From Metellina segmentata (lineage: Eukaryota; Arthropoda; Arachnida; Araneae; Tetragnathidae), in NCBI GenBank assembly GCA_947359465.1, contig OX375872.1, positions 137,783,432 to 137,847,431 on the forward strand: a stretch of 64,000 nucleotides of DNA. The letters run 5' to 3'. Of this stretch, positions 44,072-56,530 are shown one piece after another; the first letter of the stretch is position 1, and every line of letters begins with the position of its first letter. The notes beneath the pieces are model-generated. The model made no database searches, was not told where the DNA came from, and saw only the letters and a program-made list of their open reading frames with translations. A program made the position numbers and the translations under genes.

Positions 44072-45339
44072 GTAAGTATAAAATAATCGTTAATTGAAGT
44101 GATATAATGTGATACAACCTACCAACTTTTCCGATCTGGACGGAAAAAATGTCTTCCGAATTTTCCTATTCGAAGTGAGAGTTTTTCAAATGACGCCTCA
44201 TGCTGACATGGTGTTCAAATTTGACGAGTGGGGTGCCAGCTCAGGCATTCACTTCTTCATCAAAAAACGTTTCAAAATTGTTATCTCATTCTGTACGCTC
44301 GAGTGTTAAAAAGAGCGAAGCTCCTTTGAAGAGTATTTCGATGGTTTTTTATTACAAAGCAAGAAATCAGTGACCATGGATTGTGTTTTTATTCTGAGCC
44401 GAGTAAACAACGTTCTCGTATGTAAAGAGTGAATATAAGGTTTGAATATTTGCTTAATGCTATTTATGGTAATTTTTTAGGAACAAATATTAGATCAACC
44501 GACCTGTGTCATTTGTTATGACTTACAATAGTGTTTTTTTAAGTTCCTTGTCGGGTAACTAGGATCTAAAAGAAATTTAAAAAATACGAGACCGAGTGTG
44601 GCGTAAGAGTACACTTTTTCATTGACTCGCTCAGAAGAAAAAAAATTCTGATCTTGTAACTGATCACAAGCGCAAATTTCTATAGAGGAGCCCAATTTCC
44701 CCTAAAGGTGTATATTAATGTTGGAAGCTTGAAGTACCGTAACGGGGTATTTATTTGTTGCAGTAACAGAGGGCATTCTAAGCCTTGTTTGGTGGCACGT
44801 TTTCTGGCGTACATTTAGTAGCGAGTATGGAATGTTGAAAAGAACCCATCTATATCCCGGTTTTAATGGTAACCTAGGCAAGTTTTCAATTTTTTTTCAC
44901 CATTTATTCCCTTGGTGACATGAAAAAATTTCGCCAAGAGCGTTACCAACAAACGAGGCATAGAATGCAGATTTTTAACAAAACTTCACTTTTAAAGTCA
45001 TTGTTTGGCATTTTTAGGTTACAAAATCCGGATTGTGATTATATAGCATTTGTATAAATAAATTCTTGAATAAGCATTCGATCTAGTCAGCTACATTTAC
45101 AAACATTTTTGTTGAAAAAATAAAATTTGGAGTGTATTAATTTTTTTTAATTTTCGTAGATCAATTTCGAGGTGAAACCAATTTGCTACTTGTGTCTTCA
45201 GAAAAATAACCTTTTGCATCTGTCATGCGGCCATGACTGCCACGAAAATTGCTTGAAGAAAACCTTGTCCGCCTTTTCGTTGTTCTTAGAACACAAAGCG
45301 TTCTGCCGCATTTGTCTGCTCTATGTGTCTATTGTGTGA
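44051..45339 (+). CDS. Small RING-finger protein, RING gene 1 (two coding exons)
   Basis: Exon 1 codes for MASEQNH (44051-44071). After a phase-0 intron, the acceptor TTTTCGTAG leads into exon 2 (45160-45339), for 66 residues in all. Exon 2 is essentially a bare RING-H2 domain: KPICYLCLQKNN, then HLSCGHDCHENCLKK and KAFCRICLLY, with all eight zinc ligands (CxxC, C-x-H-x2-H-x2-C, CxxC). TGA follows SIV. A good donor (GAG/GTGAGTAAAA) lies 18 bases beyond the stop, so the exon may be spliced further in the 3' UTR. The family role would be E3 ubiquitin-ligase activity or zinc-mediated binding; no substrate domain is visible. The paralog is at 59811-61870. It could be a pseudogene, but both copies keep the frame and splice sites. 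Confidence 0.6.
44482..44531 (+). pseudogene. Decayed extra RING exon in the intron of RING gene 1
   Basis: After TAATTTTTTAG the sequence reads EQILDQPTCVICYDLQ and then a stop. CVIC fits the first CxxC of a RING. The rest of the domain is not readable. The equivalent site in RING gene 2 (about 60979-61025) reads LEQPTCVFF, with the second Cys lost. This suggests an old exon duplication that died. Confidence 0.45.
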
Positions 45340-45404
45340 AGAATTGTCAGTATCGAGGTGAGTAAAAACTTGCATCACTTTGAAACTCCGGCACCAGTTT
45401 TAAG

Positions 45405-45890
45405 GCAGATGAGAGGTACCAGTACCACTTTAGATCAGAAACCCTGTACCAGTTCAGACGATTAGCATCAGGGTCGAATAGATACGCACGTACCAGTTTA
45501 GACGATGACCACCACTGCCAAAATAAATGACAACCCGCGGTACTCCATTAGAGGATGAGTACCGGTGCAAGTTAGATGACATTCCCAACGTATCGCTATA
45601 GACCAGTAGTTCTTAACCTTCCCCCCCCCCTCATGTTGATTAAACTTTTCATTTACGATTACCCTTTCTCTTCATTACACCTACGCAGTGCCGCGTAGTG
45701 TGTAGAAAGAGCAAAGTTAGATGACAACCACCATACGAGTTAAAAGACCACGAGCGCCAGGGTCAAGTTACATTGGTGGATGTTTGTCCATCTAAAACAG
45801 TGGTCGATATAACATTGTAAGTGTCTATTCGGACACAGACTCGATAGAAAAATATAGACAGAAATAACCAAACCAGACTCTCCAACTGTT
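45405..45890. repeat. Degenerate minisatellite plus flank, second copy
   Basis: GGTACCAGTACCACTTTAGAT, ACCAGTTTAGACGATGACCACC, AAATGACAACCCGCGGTAC, then GTGGTCGATATAACATTGTAAG and ACTCGATAGAAAAATATAGAC. It follows RING gene 1 at the same distance as the copy that follows RING gene 2. A C run lies near 45626. Confidence 0.8.
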
Positions 45891-46139
45891 ACGGAATTTC
45901 CGTAGTTGTTACGGAAATTGGGTGAAAACTACGGAGCTACGGATGTATAATGAAAACCTACGGATCTCGTCATCTGAAATTGTGGAATCTGATAGAGCTG
46001 TTGTAGCTTGGTATAAAATTTCCCAAATCAAGCATAGCAATGTCAACTCAAAATGTGTGTCATTGCCTAAAATAATGTCGTCAGTTACTCACAGCAATGC
46101 AAACAGTGATAGAATTCTCAGCAAGGTTCGAAAATGAAC

Positions 46140-46840
46140 ACTAAAACATTGGAGTTACTTCTCATAACAAAAATGAATATATAAGTTTGTTACGATGTTA
46201 AACTAAGCAATGAATACTTAAAAAAAAAAAGCAAAAAGTGCTTGCTATTCAATGCAAAAAAAATTGTAGATTAGATATTAATAAATAGGTAATTAATTCG
46301 TTTGATCAACAAAATTGTATTGTGACTTTTAAAATAAGATTAATTCACTTATATATTTAGTCAATAATTTTCTTCACTAATTTTGAATATTATTTAAAAA
46401 TATTTTTTTTTAATTAATTACTCAATAATTTATTATTTTTTATTAATTTTGATTATTTTATTATTTAGTAACGTTTTATTAATTTTAATAATTAATCAAT
46501 AATGTATTGATAATATGTCGGTAAGAAGTGCTACTGATACTGGGTTACCAATGTTGGAGAGTATGCCAAAGCCTTCTGAAGTAGTAGACCCGGAACCTAT
46601 TGGGAAGCAGACAAGAAATATGACCACGAGACCAGCTTAGTGGCATTGTTCCAAAATTATTAAGTTCAATTGGCTGGGCGTCAGGAGAAAAATACGTTTT
46701 TATGAAAATGTACTTTACCTGAGGAGACACATTTCTAATACTTGTAAAATGTCCCATTTTAATATTGAATTTAAACACTAAATCCTTTCTTTTTTTTTTC
46801 GCAGGAATGTCCCACATGGAGCCCAAGTAGTCAATTTTAA
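46140..46840. other. Very AT-rich stretch, nothing recognised
   Basis: 46190-46530 is almost pure A/T. No frame or element was seen. Confidence 0.5.
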
Positions 46841-46844
46841 GAAT

Positions 46845-46935
46845 ATCTAAAATGTAATAAATGTCTGAAATGTAATAAATGTCTAAAAAGTAACAAATGT
46901 CTAAAATGTAACAAATGTCTAAAATGTAAAGTAAT
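46845..46935. repeat. Tandem repeat, 19-bp unit, about five copies
   Basis: The unit is close to AAATGTCTAAAATGTAACA, with one- or two-base differences between copies. Confidence 0.9.
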
Positions 46936-46939
46936 AAAT

Positions 46940-49900
46940 AATAAGGCTCCATATTGTGTGTTTATTTTATTGCACTATTTCTGATTTATTTGCATTTATA
47001 TCATACCCGGTTTGGAGCAGTAACTCATTTTTCAAACAAAACAAAATTTTACTGCATAGCTGCTTACAACTACTTGTATTTTTAGGTAAAAATAATATAA
47101 AAAATTCTCAATTTATCAAAGTAACATTGAAATCAAAGTACATTAAATTAAAAGCATTTTTTTTCTCATGCAATCAATAGTTCCACATTAGTTTATGGAA
47201 TTCTGAACATAATAGGTGCATGAGGTATTAAAATGCAATATTAACACACATTTTCTTACACTTGTGGTTTTTAATGACAAAATTTTCACAACTCTTTTTT
47301 AAGCTAGCAACAAATTTGAAAACAATTTTTAACGTATTGTAAATATCACTAAATAATACATGAATTTCAAAATTGTGTTTGGATTATGATTTATTTGCTT
47401 TTATATGTGTTATACATAGAAAATTCTTTTAAATATAGGACTAAAATGCAAATGAATTTATATGGACGTAAGACATTGTCATCACTGATTAATTAAAATG
47501 CTCTGTGTGAGAATTTGGCGTAATGTTGAAACTAATTTAAACAGATTCCAATCCAAATAATTTTCTGTTCTTTCAATTTCTGGAATTCTGAACACTAAAA
47601 AAAATGAATGATTTGTTTAATTATTTAAACCTACTTTTGGTGGAGTAAAAAATAAAGCTGTTTACAATTTTACACTCATTGTCCAACGTTGGTGATCTTA
47701 GAATTCGGGAAATAAGAGTAATAGCTAAGTGTAGAAATTGCATAGCTAGAATTAGTTGTGAAAAATTGTGAAGTATTGATAATGATAGATTAAAAATAAA
47801 GTTACTAGCAATTTTTTATACTGTATTTCGAAAACTGACCAATATGATGTCATTCCTGCAATTCGGCAAAATAAGTGGAACAGTGCAGACACAACATGGT
47901 TATATATTTGCATCACGAGAATTTATTGTGTTAAATTATCATATAGTGTAGAGGACATTTTTAATATTTGTGTGAATGAAACAGGTCTTTATATTTGTTT
48001 AACTAGAGTTAACAAGCTTAAATTCTGCTAGTGTTGATGGTGATAATATAAGTGAATACACCAGGTGTATACATTTGTATCAGGGTACTTAACTGGCTAG
48101 TGGTAATATCTAGGAATATAACAGGTCTTTATAATTGCACAATAGTTAATTGTAAAATTCTACAAGCTTTTTTTTATGAGCGGTAAAAAAGATTTCTTTC
48201 AGGGACACTTTAAAATGATGTTAAAATATTTCAGTGAAAACGCAGTTAGACATGCCACTTTCCACCTTATCAAATAAATCCATAAGACAAAAAAGAGAAA
48301 AATCAGTTTTAATAACTATTTTATTAAAGTTTTAATTACTTCCAAGCGATACCATTGACTAAACAGTAGATACACTCGGAAGACAAACTAAAAAAGATAG
48401 ATAGGTAAAAACTATTATAGTTGCTGTTTTTTTTTTTTTTTTTTTGGGGGGGGGGAGTGCATAAAGTCGTATCTACTTGTTGAAAAACATAGATACAAAA
48501 AAATCCACTCTGGGTACAGGTTATTGTGCCCTGAGTATAGGTCATTGAATATCAAAGCTAGCTGACCAGATGTACTAATATGGTATTCCCACATACCCGA
48601 CATTACATCATTAAGGGAGGGATTCATTAATCTTTTTTAAAGTAGACGGTTCACTTCTCGGGTAACAGGTTTATACCCATCTGTCAGTAACAAGTGCCAA
48701 CACACTTAAAAACACTCATGTATATACAAATCTTCATATCTAAAATAAAAATAAAAAATTTAAATTTTTTATTGGATTTTAATCTTTTAATTAAGTTAAC
48801 AGGTGTCAGACTTGGTAAACATTTATAGAAAAAGAATAACTGGTAATTGACAGTCTGTTATCAAAATTATTCACAACAGGGAGGGAACAACAATTGTAAA
48901 CAAAATGTAAGAAGCAAGGCACTGCTTTTTGAATACGATGGATAGGAAAAATGTCATCATGTTCCAAAATAACACTGGGTCATTGTGGCCCCTTCCATCT
49001 TTATAGGTGAATCATAAGATATCCCTGGTTCTATTTTCAACCATGTCCAATGATTAATAAGCAATGAGTATTGACCAAATAATTAAGTCATAAAATAGCA
49101 TATTCCATTCATTGGTAAAGGAGGTATAGGCTGACACACAGCACAAGGGCCCTTATGCGTCTTTCTCGTGTTAAAAGAAATAGAATGTTTGATATAATTG
49201 TCTTTATCTTAGAAAACAAAACAAACTTCAAGGTGAAAACATACAAATTTTTTCATAAAATTTATAAATGATTCTTTTTAGTATATGCCTACAACTTCAG
49301 TTCAACTTGGGGGGGGGTGCGCTTAATGACCTGCAAGCTATAGATGACACGGCTCAATTCATGTTTTTGTATTTTTTGTGTACCACCATAAACAATGCAT
49401 TTTGATTAATTGTTTTGCTAAAACATGCTGAATATTCACACACACCATCCAGAATCAGCTTCCTAAATAAATGACAATCGAAACCAGTAAACACTTAAGA
49501 GGAAAATGGTCTGAAGAAATAATGTAGTCAAAAGAGATTGGATATGCAGTACTCTCAGTCATTTGGCCACTGTCATATTCCATGAATGTCATTGAGTACA
49601 CACAAAATAAAATTGGAAATGTTTTACTTAAAAGTTATTCCTAAACAAAAAGATGTCCTATGTAAACATCTTGCTTCCATTTATAACTCGGTAAGGTCAT
49701 TAGATATAACAAGTTTCATCAAAATCTGAGAGGTCCTAGACTAATCAGTAGCATTGTATGAACTGTTAAGTCTTGTGAATAAATTATTGCACACTTAGTT
49801 ATATTAAATTAATATTACTAAGGTTAATACTTTGTTATTTATTATAAAAACAAATCTTTTTCTTCTGTTCATAAGAAAAATTACGCCAGCAAGATATCTT

Positions 49901-50975
49901 ACCTCATAGCAGTGAAAAATTATATGCATTTTTTGGTATACAGAACTGGCACCTAATATAACTCCTAAAAAACTACAACTCATTAGTACAGAAAATAAAA
50001 TCTCAATTTGCTCATCTCTTAACCAGCATAAGATGTATAATTATTTTTTTTGTGAATGCAGCGACAGTTAAAAACCAGTGAAGTTTTAGCACTTAAAAAG
50101 AAAATAATTGTGAGTTAAGAGAGGAATAGGTTCTAAAAAAATGAGTACTAATATAATCAAGAATTGTGATGGGTATGCTATTTGCTAGCTTCAAAGCAAT
50201 ACCTCCTTGCTAATTTTCATTCTACCCAAGTCATGACCAAGATTGATTTGCACAAACCATTGCAATTTTGTGAATTTCATCATAGACTACGTAGAACTAT
50301 TTTGTTAGAACCTATCCACTCAAAACTTCTCTTTCCCTTGAAAATCAACCACTACAATAACGCTACAAAAAGTGGTTCAGATCCCATTTACTTTGGCTAT
50401 TCCTCTACTATTTATAAACATGAAAAATATTTATTTTTCAGTCACTTTTCCAAGCCATTAATAATTTTGATTAGAAATTCCTCAGTTTACCGAGTGAAAT
50501 AATTTTCAAATGTGTTCCTCAAAAAGAATTTTTGGATTGAAATGTAACTGGGGAAGAAATACTTTCTACAACCGAGTTCAACAAATCTAACATCACACAC
50601 TTTCTGATGAGGCTATATTAATTGGTATGGTCTAGAATGTTTTATGCTTAACACAGGAGCTTCATTTCAATCATGCTTACATATCAACAAAAAGATTGAC
50701 TGCCAACAAAAGATGACAAAAAGATTGCACATACAAATCAAAACTAATCACTCAATACCTCCCTTAATAAACAAACAATACACCTTAATTTGTATCAAGT
50801 AATGATTCCCCCCCCCCAAGTCAAAATTACTAAAATAAAACTCCTTAAATTTATCTATATGGAAGCACAAGAAGGGATAGTGAAAAAATACAGTACTAAT
50901 CAACCCAATTAATTTAACCCAGTAATTTTTAATAACCCAACCTCAGATTGTTAACTCAACAAAAAATTAATTGAA
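46940..50975. other. Long non-coding stretch, no element recognised
   Basis: Four kilobases of AT-rich DNA with only chance-length frames (at most 106 codons, at 50182-50502, with no family resemblance). Homopolymers are prominent: T22 then G10 at about 48427-48457, and G or C runs at 49309 and 50810. No match to the repeat families of this window was seen. Confidence 0.45.
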
Positions 50976-50978
50976 CTA

Positions 50979-52476
50979 CACTGGTGTATAAGAAATTAAG
51001 AGAATTTCCAGACTTGGTCGATTATCTCTAGAACTACTGTTCCGATTTTAATGAAATTTGATATGTACATACATTGATACAATACAAAACTAATAACCAT
51101 TCAATAATTGTAATACACACGCATGATCGTGCGTAACACTCGTTGGAGTCGGAAGGTATGAAACAGCGGTTGCAGAATAAACAAAAAAAATGGGTTAATA
51201 GGGGTATGGTCCCCTCTTACAGGTCTCGCAGCGTGATTTCATACTTGAAATAAGGCAGTTTATCATTTCCTGTGGCAATTGGTCCCACGCGTTCAGAACC
51301 GCTGTGTTCATCCCTGGATGGTTCTCGGAGGAGGGTTGCGAATTGCAATTGCCCTCCCCAGAGAGTCCCAGACATGCTTTATAGGGTTACGGTCTGGAGA
51401 TCTGGCTGGCTCATCCATCCGGCGAATATCCTCACTCTCCAGAAATTCGTCGACCAGAAGAGCTCTATGTGGCCTCGCGTTATCGTCCATTAAAATGAAC
51501 TCAGGGCCAACTGCACCCCTGAAAAGGCGAACATAGGGCTCCAAGATCTCATCCCTATACCTCACACCAGTCACACTGCCTCTTTCAAAGACATGGAGAG
51601 GTGTGCGGCCATCCAACATGATGCCTTCCCAGACCATTAAACCTCCTCCGCCATAATGGACATTGGAGGTTAGGTAGCGGGTCCCTGGTTCTCTCCATAT
51701 GAACGTACGGCGAGAATCGGTGTTTAGGCTGAACCGGGACTCATCAATGAAGAGAACGGTCGCCCATTGATTCATACTCCAATCTCTCTGCTCTCTGCAC
51801 CATGATAAACGGATTCTCCTGTTCGTAGAAGTTAGCGGGACGCAAACAGCAGGTCTTCTTGAGAACAACCCTCTCTCATGAAGTCTTTTGGAAACAGTCA
51901 CCCTTGATACACGGTTCCTGTGGCTGTATACAAGTCACGAGAGAGCTGAGAAGCTGTAGCACTCCTGTTACGCCTCGCTATAACCGACAGATGGCGATCT
52001 TCTCTGACCGTCGTGGCTCTTGGACGACCTTGCCCAGGCTTTCTCTCGATGGATCCGGTATCCTGGAACTGTTTCCATAAGTTAAACACGACGCTGGGCG
52101 TAAAATTGAACTCTCTACAAATTTGGACTGGAGATTGGCCTGCTTCTAGCCTCCCCACAATTTGCCACCTCATTCCATCATCTAAACGTTGGTGGTTACT
52201 CATTTTTACTGTTACAATTTGAAATTAACCGATTGCTGCAAAATAACACCAAGAAATTCGCCGAGGTGTGCTAGCGAACGAAATGCGTCTTAACTTACTC
52301 GCGCTTATAAAGCCTGTTTCTCTACTGGCTCCGTCTACACACACGTGTACGCTTACGTATTTGACGTACAAGATTTGCATTTTTGTCTAGAAGCAGTGGT
52401 TTTACATTCAGTTCAGTTCTCTTTTCCTATAAAATTCGATAAAATATGCAAATTCTCTTAATTTATTTCACCAGTG
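50979..52476 (-). mobile_element. Tc1-like DNA transposon, complete but dead
   Basis: The ends are CACTGGTGTATAAGAAATTAAGAG and, inverted at the other side, CACTGGTGAAATAAATTAAGAG, sharing about 27 bp with a small indel. TA lies immediately outside both ends (50977-50978 and 52477-52478), the Tc1/mariner target. The length of 1498 bp is normal for the group. The single transposase gene runs on the minus strand and is broken. Confidence 0.95.
51199..52203 (-). pseudogene. Tc1-like transposase (Tcb1-like), frameshifted
   Basis: The enzyme would bind the element's ends and move it by cut and paste. The N-terminal HTH region reads MSNHQRLDDGMRWQIVGRLE and ICREFNFTPSVVFNLWKQF, with KPGQGRPRATT as the GRPR linker. 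The catalytic part has VLFIDESRFSLN (first Asp) and FILMDDNARPHRA (second Asp). The third acidic residue is lost: the box reads DRNPIKHVWD where the family has NPIEH. A deleted base near 51900 separates N- and C-terminal frames. A further break near 51305 separates the last about 35 codons (QLPQEMINCLISSMKSRCE). Part of the usual sequence before YGGGGLMVW is also missing. Confidence 0.95.
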
Positions 52477-52789
52477 TATTTTTTATTTATACAGGTTTTA
52501 AGAAATTAGATCAAAATATGAATTGCTTTAATTATATCAATTTGAACACAGTTAAATCATCAATTACAATGAGCGAAATTTTAAATCTTGTATGAAGATA
52601 AATATAAAATTTAAGGATTTTAGTACGTGAACAATAAAATATATTGCAGATCAGGAAATACAACATGCAATGTTATAAAAAGCAAGTTAACAGCAAAATA
52701 CAAAAGAAATGACGTGTGAGATGTTGCGAAATTAAAAACTTAAGCATGCTAAAATACTCGAATGAAGGTGATTAAACATGGGATCTCTT

Positions 52790-52930
52790 TTCATTTCAAA
52801 TTTGGCCGCATTTGACAATAACGATTTCATTACGGCGTTGCGTGTTGGTTTACGAAGGAATTCGTAACAATCACCGGTGGTTAGCGAGAAGTGGTTACAC
52901 CTGACCCCACGAAAAAATACGTCTTCGCTG
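52790..52930 (-). repeat. TAGCCACT-family repeat, 5' part, minus strand
   Basis: The minus strand reads TTTTCGTGGGGTCAGGTGTAACC, ACTTCTCGCTAACCACC and GGTGATTGTTACGAATTCC, matching 21695-21760 and 62920-63560. It also explains the 98-codon minus-strand frame that spans it, which I do not call a gene. Confidence 0.65.
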
Positions 52931-53160
52931 CACTCAGGACTTAAGTATTTTTGTGCCTCTCTTGCTTCAGTGACTTTATTTAACTGCTCAAATTCTGAAC
53001 CTGAGTACAAAACGTTAACAAAGCACATCTAGTCATCTCAGTTTACCGTTTCACTCGTGTTAGAAATCGAATAACATTTCAAACAAGAAATCTAATTTGA
53101 AATTATTGAAGAAATTTTAATTAGAAAACTCCCAGACAAGTAAATAAACAATCTTAATTC

Positions 53161-53620
53161 TTGGCGAGAGCCGCTCAGTCAGTAGAGCGTCGGGCTCGCA
53201 TCAGAAGAGTTGTGGGTTCTGTCCTCGGCGGAGCCTCCAATTCTGATGATTGCGAGATCGGCGCTTCGACCTGGCTAAAGACCGTCGTGTTCACTAATGG
53301 TGACTGGGGCACGTTAAATAGGTCGTGGTCACAATGTCCCCCATGTTCCCATACCAAATCAATACCTCTGGGGGTACCTGATCAGGGGGTTATCGGCCTC
53401 TGATTGGGATCTAAATTACGATATGTGTGAGTGAATGGATGTATGAAAGGGACCTTCCTGTAAAATGGATGTGTCATGTATGTCGAGCAAAGTCGGACTT
53501 CCTCCGAATGGGGCTCAATAACATGGAAGGCGCACCCTCCTCGCCTCTTGCCGTCTTCGACGGGCCTGGCACTCCTCTGGTCTGCCAGTGTAGGCATAAG
53601 AAACAAACAAACAAAACAAT
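53161..53620 (+). repeat. SINE family 2, full-length copy
   Basis: The tRNA-like head (CGCTCAGTCAGTAGAGCGTC as A box, AGTTGTGGGTTCTGTCC as B box) is followed by an unrelated 350-bp body (GACCGTCGTGTTCACTAATGG, TCACAATGTCCCCCATG, GACTTCCTCCGAATGGGGC, TGCCAGTGTAGGCATAAG). The end is an (AAAC)n tail. The head is the same as at 20095. It differs in body and tail from SINE family 1. Confidence 0.85.
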
Positions 53621-53712
53621 TCTTGGCGAATAGCTAGGAAAAATAGTTAGTTGAACCAAGTTACGAAATAATCGATTTTTTCCGATATGATTTTTGTGCC
53701 ATTGTATAAAAC

Positions 53713-54980
53713 ATATATGGGCAACCCGCGGGCCGTATGTGGCCCGCCCCGGCTTTTGATCCGGCCTGCGGAACATTGTAAAATCGCGCTAAAAAAAGTA
53801 AATATTCTGGGTTCTCTCCAACAAGAGAATTAGGGGGGGGGGAGCAAAAGCCCGAACTGCGTGGGTTAGTGTTTCTCAACCTTTTTTAGTTGACGGCACA
53901 CTAAAAATATCTTGAATTATTTGAGGCACACATGAAAATAAAAATGTAAAAGTAGGTATATCCAATAATACCTCATTTAGTTATTGCTACTAATAAAATT
54001 AGTATTGGATATATCAGATGGCTGAGCCTGTTTTCTTGAACAAATTAAAACAAAACTAGGTTTCAATGTCGCCAGACACAAATTATCGGCGACACATCAC
54101 GTCACTCAATTCCGCGGATAATCGGAAATAATAATTATAAATTTCGTTATTGATTATATCCGAGAAACGGTCTTACACTTCTTATTTCATTCCTTAGGCC
54201 CCGTTCACATGAGGCGTTTCAACGCGCGTATGGCGAGGCTAGCAAGGTCCCGCCGTTTAATTATGTTTATTTATTCCTCTAATTCAAGTATCTATCTTTG
54301 CGACCTTGATGACCGGGATCCTGTTAGCCTCTCCAACCCGCGTTTTACGCGCTTCATGTGAACGTGGCCTCACTATTATAGCGGATGTGATTGTTAAAAA
54401 AACACTGATACTGAATTTCTGGCACCCACCGGCATAAAATACTGATATTTCTTGTGCAGGTGTCTCGGAAGTCTGACGCCAGTCTGGCTGACCATCTGAA
54501 GTGAATGTGGTTCATTATATTAAGAAACTTTCCTTCATAGAAAAGTAAAACTGTCCTCATATAATGTTCATAGGTGGTCAACATTTTGGGGAAAAGTGCC
54601 ACTATCGAGGGAAAAAAAGTAATGCGTGTCACTTCAAACTTTTCCAACATACTAAAAAATAAAAAAAAGGTGAAAAAATGTTATTTATATGCTGATTATG
54701 GGATTTTTATGCAAAAAATAAATTTTTTAAAATCTAAGTCTGAGTAGTGTAGATTTAAAAAAATAGTATAATAAATAAAACACAAGAACAAACTTAGATT
54801 TTGTTGTTAATAAACATTTTTAAATGTTCAGTCAGTTAGGTTCTGTATAAAATAAAAATCAATATAACATGAAACATTTAATTCTAAATAATTATTAATT
54901 TTTTAATAAGTCTTCGGGTGCCACTGTCAAAACTCCGCAGTGCCAAACTTTGACACGCGTGCCGCGGGTTGGCCATCCCT
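53713..54980. mobile_element. Non-autonomous hAT-type element with GGGCAACCCGCGGG ends
   Basis: The left end ATGGGCAACCCGCGGGCC and the right end GCCGCGGGTTGGCCATCCCTG are inverted repeats. A CAGGG...AACCCGCGG form is typical of many hAT elements. The first bases on the left have eroded. A second hAT-like start (TAGTGTTTCTCAACCTTTTT, GACGGCACAC) at 53877 suggests another element inside. No transposase is readable. Confidence 0.6.
54196..54370. mobile_element. 175-bp MITE with AGGCCCCGTTCACATG ends
   Basis: AGGCCCCGTTCACATGAGGCG on the left and CGCTTCATGTGAACGTGGCCT on the right pair over about 21 bp with two mismatches. Target duplication is unclear. It is nested inside the element at 53713-54980. 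A related right end (GTGTGGACGGGGCCTAAG) occurs at about 59390. Confidence 0.75.
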
Positions 54981-56330
54981 GGAATACAATGAAGATTATT
55001 ATAACAATGGGTTCGGTGATTGACGTCTTTATCGCTGATTATGACTCCGTGCTTGTCGTCGGTGCCTTAGTACCTTTGTGGAAATGGACTTCACGAAGAA
55101 CATCTGTCTCACCGGACTGCAGTACTAAAATGTGAGTTGTAAAAGAAATTCACAAAATAATTGGATCTGAAAACGATCATTTGAGCACATGCAAAACTAG
55201 GATTGTATTCGACCCCCAATAGTTTTCTCAAACTGACGCCTGTCATTAGACTGGGGGAGTTGTGTCGGATGGATCAGACACCGCACCATAGACAGTTTTG
55301 TAAAAATAAATCAGTTCTGAGATTTTAATAACACAGTTTATCTTTTAAGAATTAGAAAATCGTCGCAATTTATAATGAAAACGAGTTTCCATAAAATTAT
55401 AACGAATAAGCCGTATTCCAGTCTTGAATCTACGATATCATTTCGGGGCGGAGACTTATTACTTGCTTTGAAGAGTGCCTCCCTAAAGAACAACAATTAG
55501 TGAAGCAATTAAGGCTTTGGAACACTAGCTGAAACGCGATTCGCTGGCAGCTGAGATTGCTTAGAAAATCTCTAGATTAAATTGGGACATTCAGCGAATC
55601 AGGATGAGGGGACTTTCCAGTAAATGCACAAGATAAAAATAGGGTAATAACCGTTTTGCAGAATTACATACTCAATGAGCGAAATTAACTCATTTTATTG
55701 AATTAATTGAAAATTGAACCCTGGGAAACGTTAAATACAGTAATTGCAGTTAAATTGTAGAACATTCAAATGTTCGGGGGGGGGGGAAAGGATATTTAAT
55801 GGCATTACAAATTTTGAACTGAAATTTTGCACAATTCAGCATTTTCCTCCAGGCAGATTATTTACTAAAGCGAATCGATTTTCACAGTTTTTTTTGCACA
55901 AAGAAATGCTGAACTTTTATTAGAGGAAAGAGCTGAAATTTTGTACGCATAGGAAGTCATTTTGAATCGATTTCACTCAAAACACATGGAGATTGCTGTT
56001 CAGAATTTTTTTAGAATATTGATGTCATGATTAAAATGCTCTACTAAAAATAAATTTAAAACAGTAGCTTCGGAAATAAACATTGCCAAGATTTTGTTGA
56101 AGTTTCTAATAGCAAAACGATGCGACATTTTCAGAATGATTAGAAGACTAATTTTGGAAAATATCAATAAAAGTGTGGGGAAACTAATTTAATATTAGAT
56201 CCTCATTAAAAGATTTAATGCATTCAAGGAAGTTCAGGAACTGCAGAAACGGCTGGATAGTGGCTTGAAACGTAAATCAGTCAAAGTGAAAAAGTAATTT
56301 TCCTTCTTGTGCCTTATTTTCTGCCAAATA
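54981..56330. other. Non-coding stretch, nothing recognised
   Basis: No frame above chance, no terminal repeats. A G run lies near 55777. Confidence 0.45.
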
Positions 56331-56332
56331 TG

Positions 56333-56530
56333 AGGTAATGGTAATGGTAATGGTAATTTTAGTTAACGTCGTACTAGAGCAACACAACGGGCTATTGACG
56401 ACGGTCCTGAATCAGTCCCTTAAGGGAAAGATTCGAGGACAACACCTCGTAATTTTGAACCACGGTCAGATGACGAAGCAACACCTGAGCTGGCACCCCA
56501 CTCTCCAAACTTCCACGCCAACCCAACGTG
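56333..56530 (-). repeat. SINE family 1, 3' part with (TTACCA)n tail, minus strand
   Basis: The plus strand reads GGTAATGGTAATGGTAATGG, then TTAGTTAACGTCGTACTAGAG, GACGACGGTCCTGAATCAG, GAACCACGGTCAGATGACG and CCAACCCAACGTGAA, the reverse complement of the SINE body. The hexamer tail marks the true 3' end. Confidence 0.9.

Noticed and set aside
50182..50502. 106-codon plus-strand frame
   Set aside because: No family resemblance, no splice borders and no conservation to judge by; its length is within chance for a 4-kb AT-rich stretch.
52732..53028. 98-codon minus-strand frame
   Set aside because: Its middle is a copy of the TAGCCACT-family repeat; no protein pattern is conserved with other copies.
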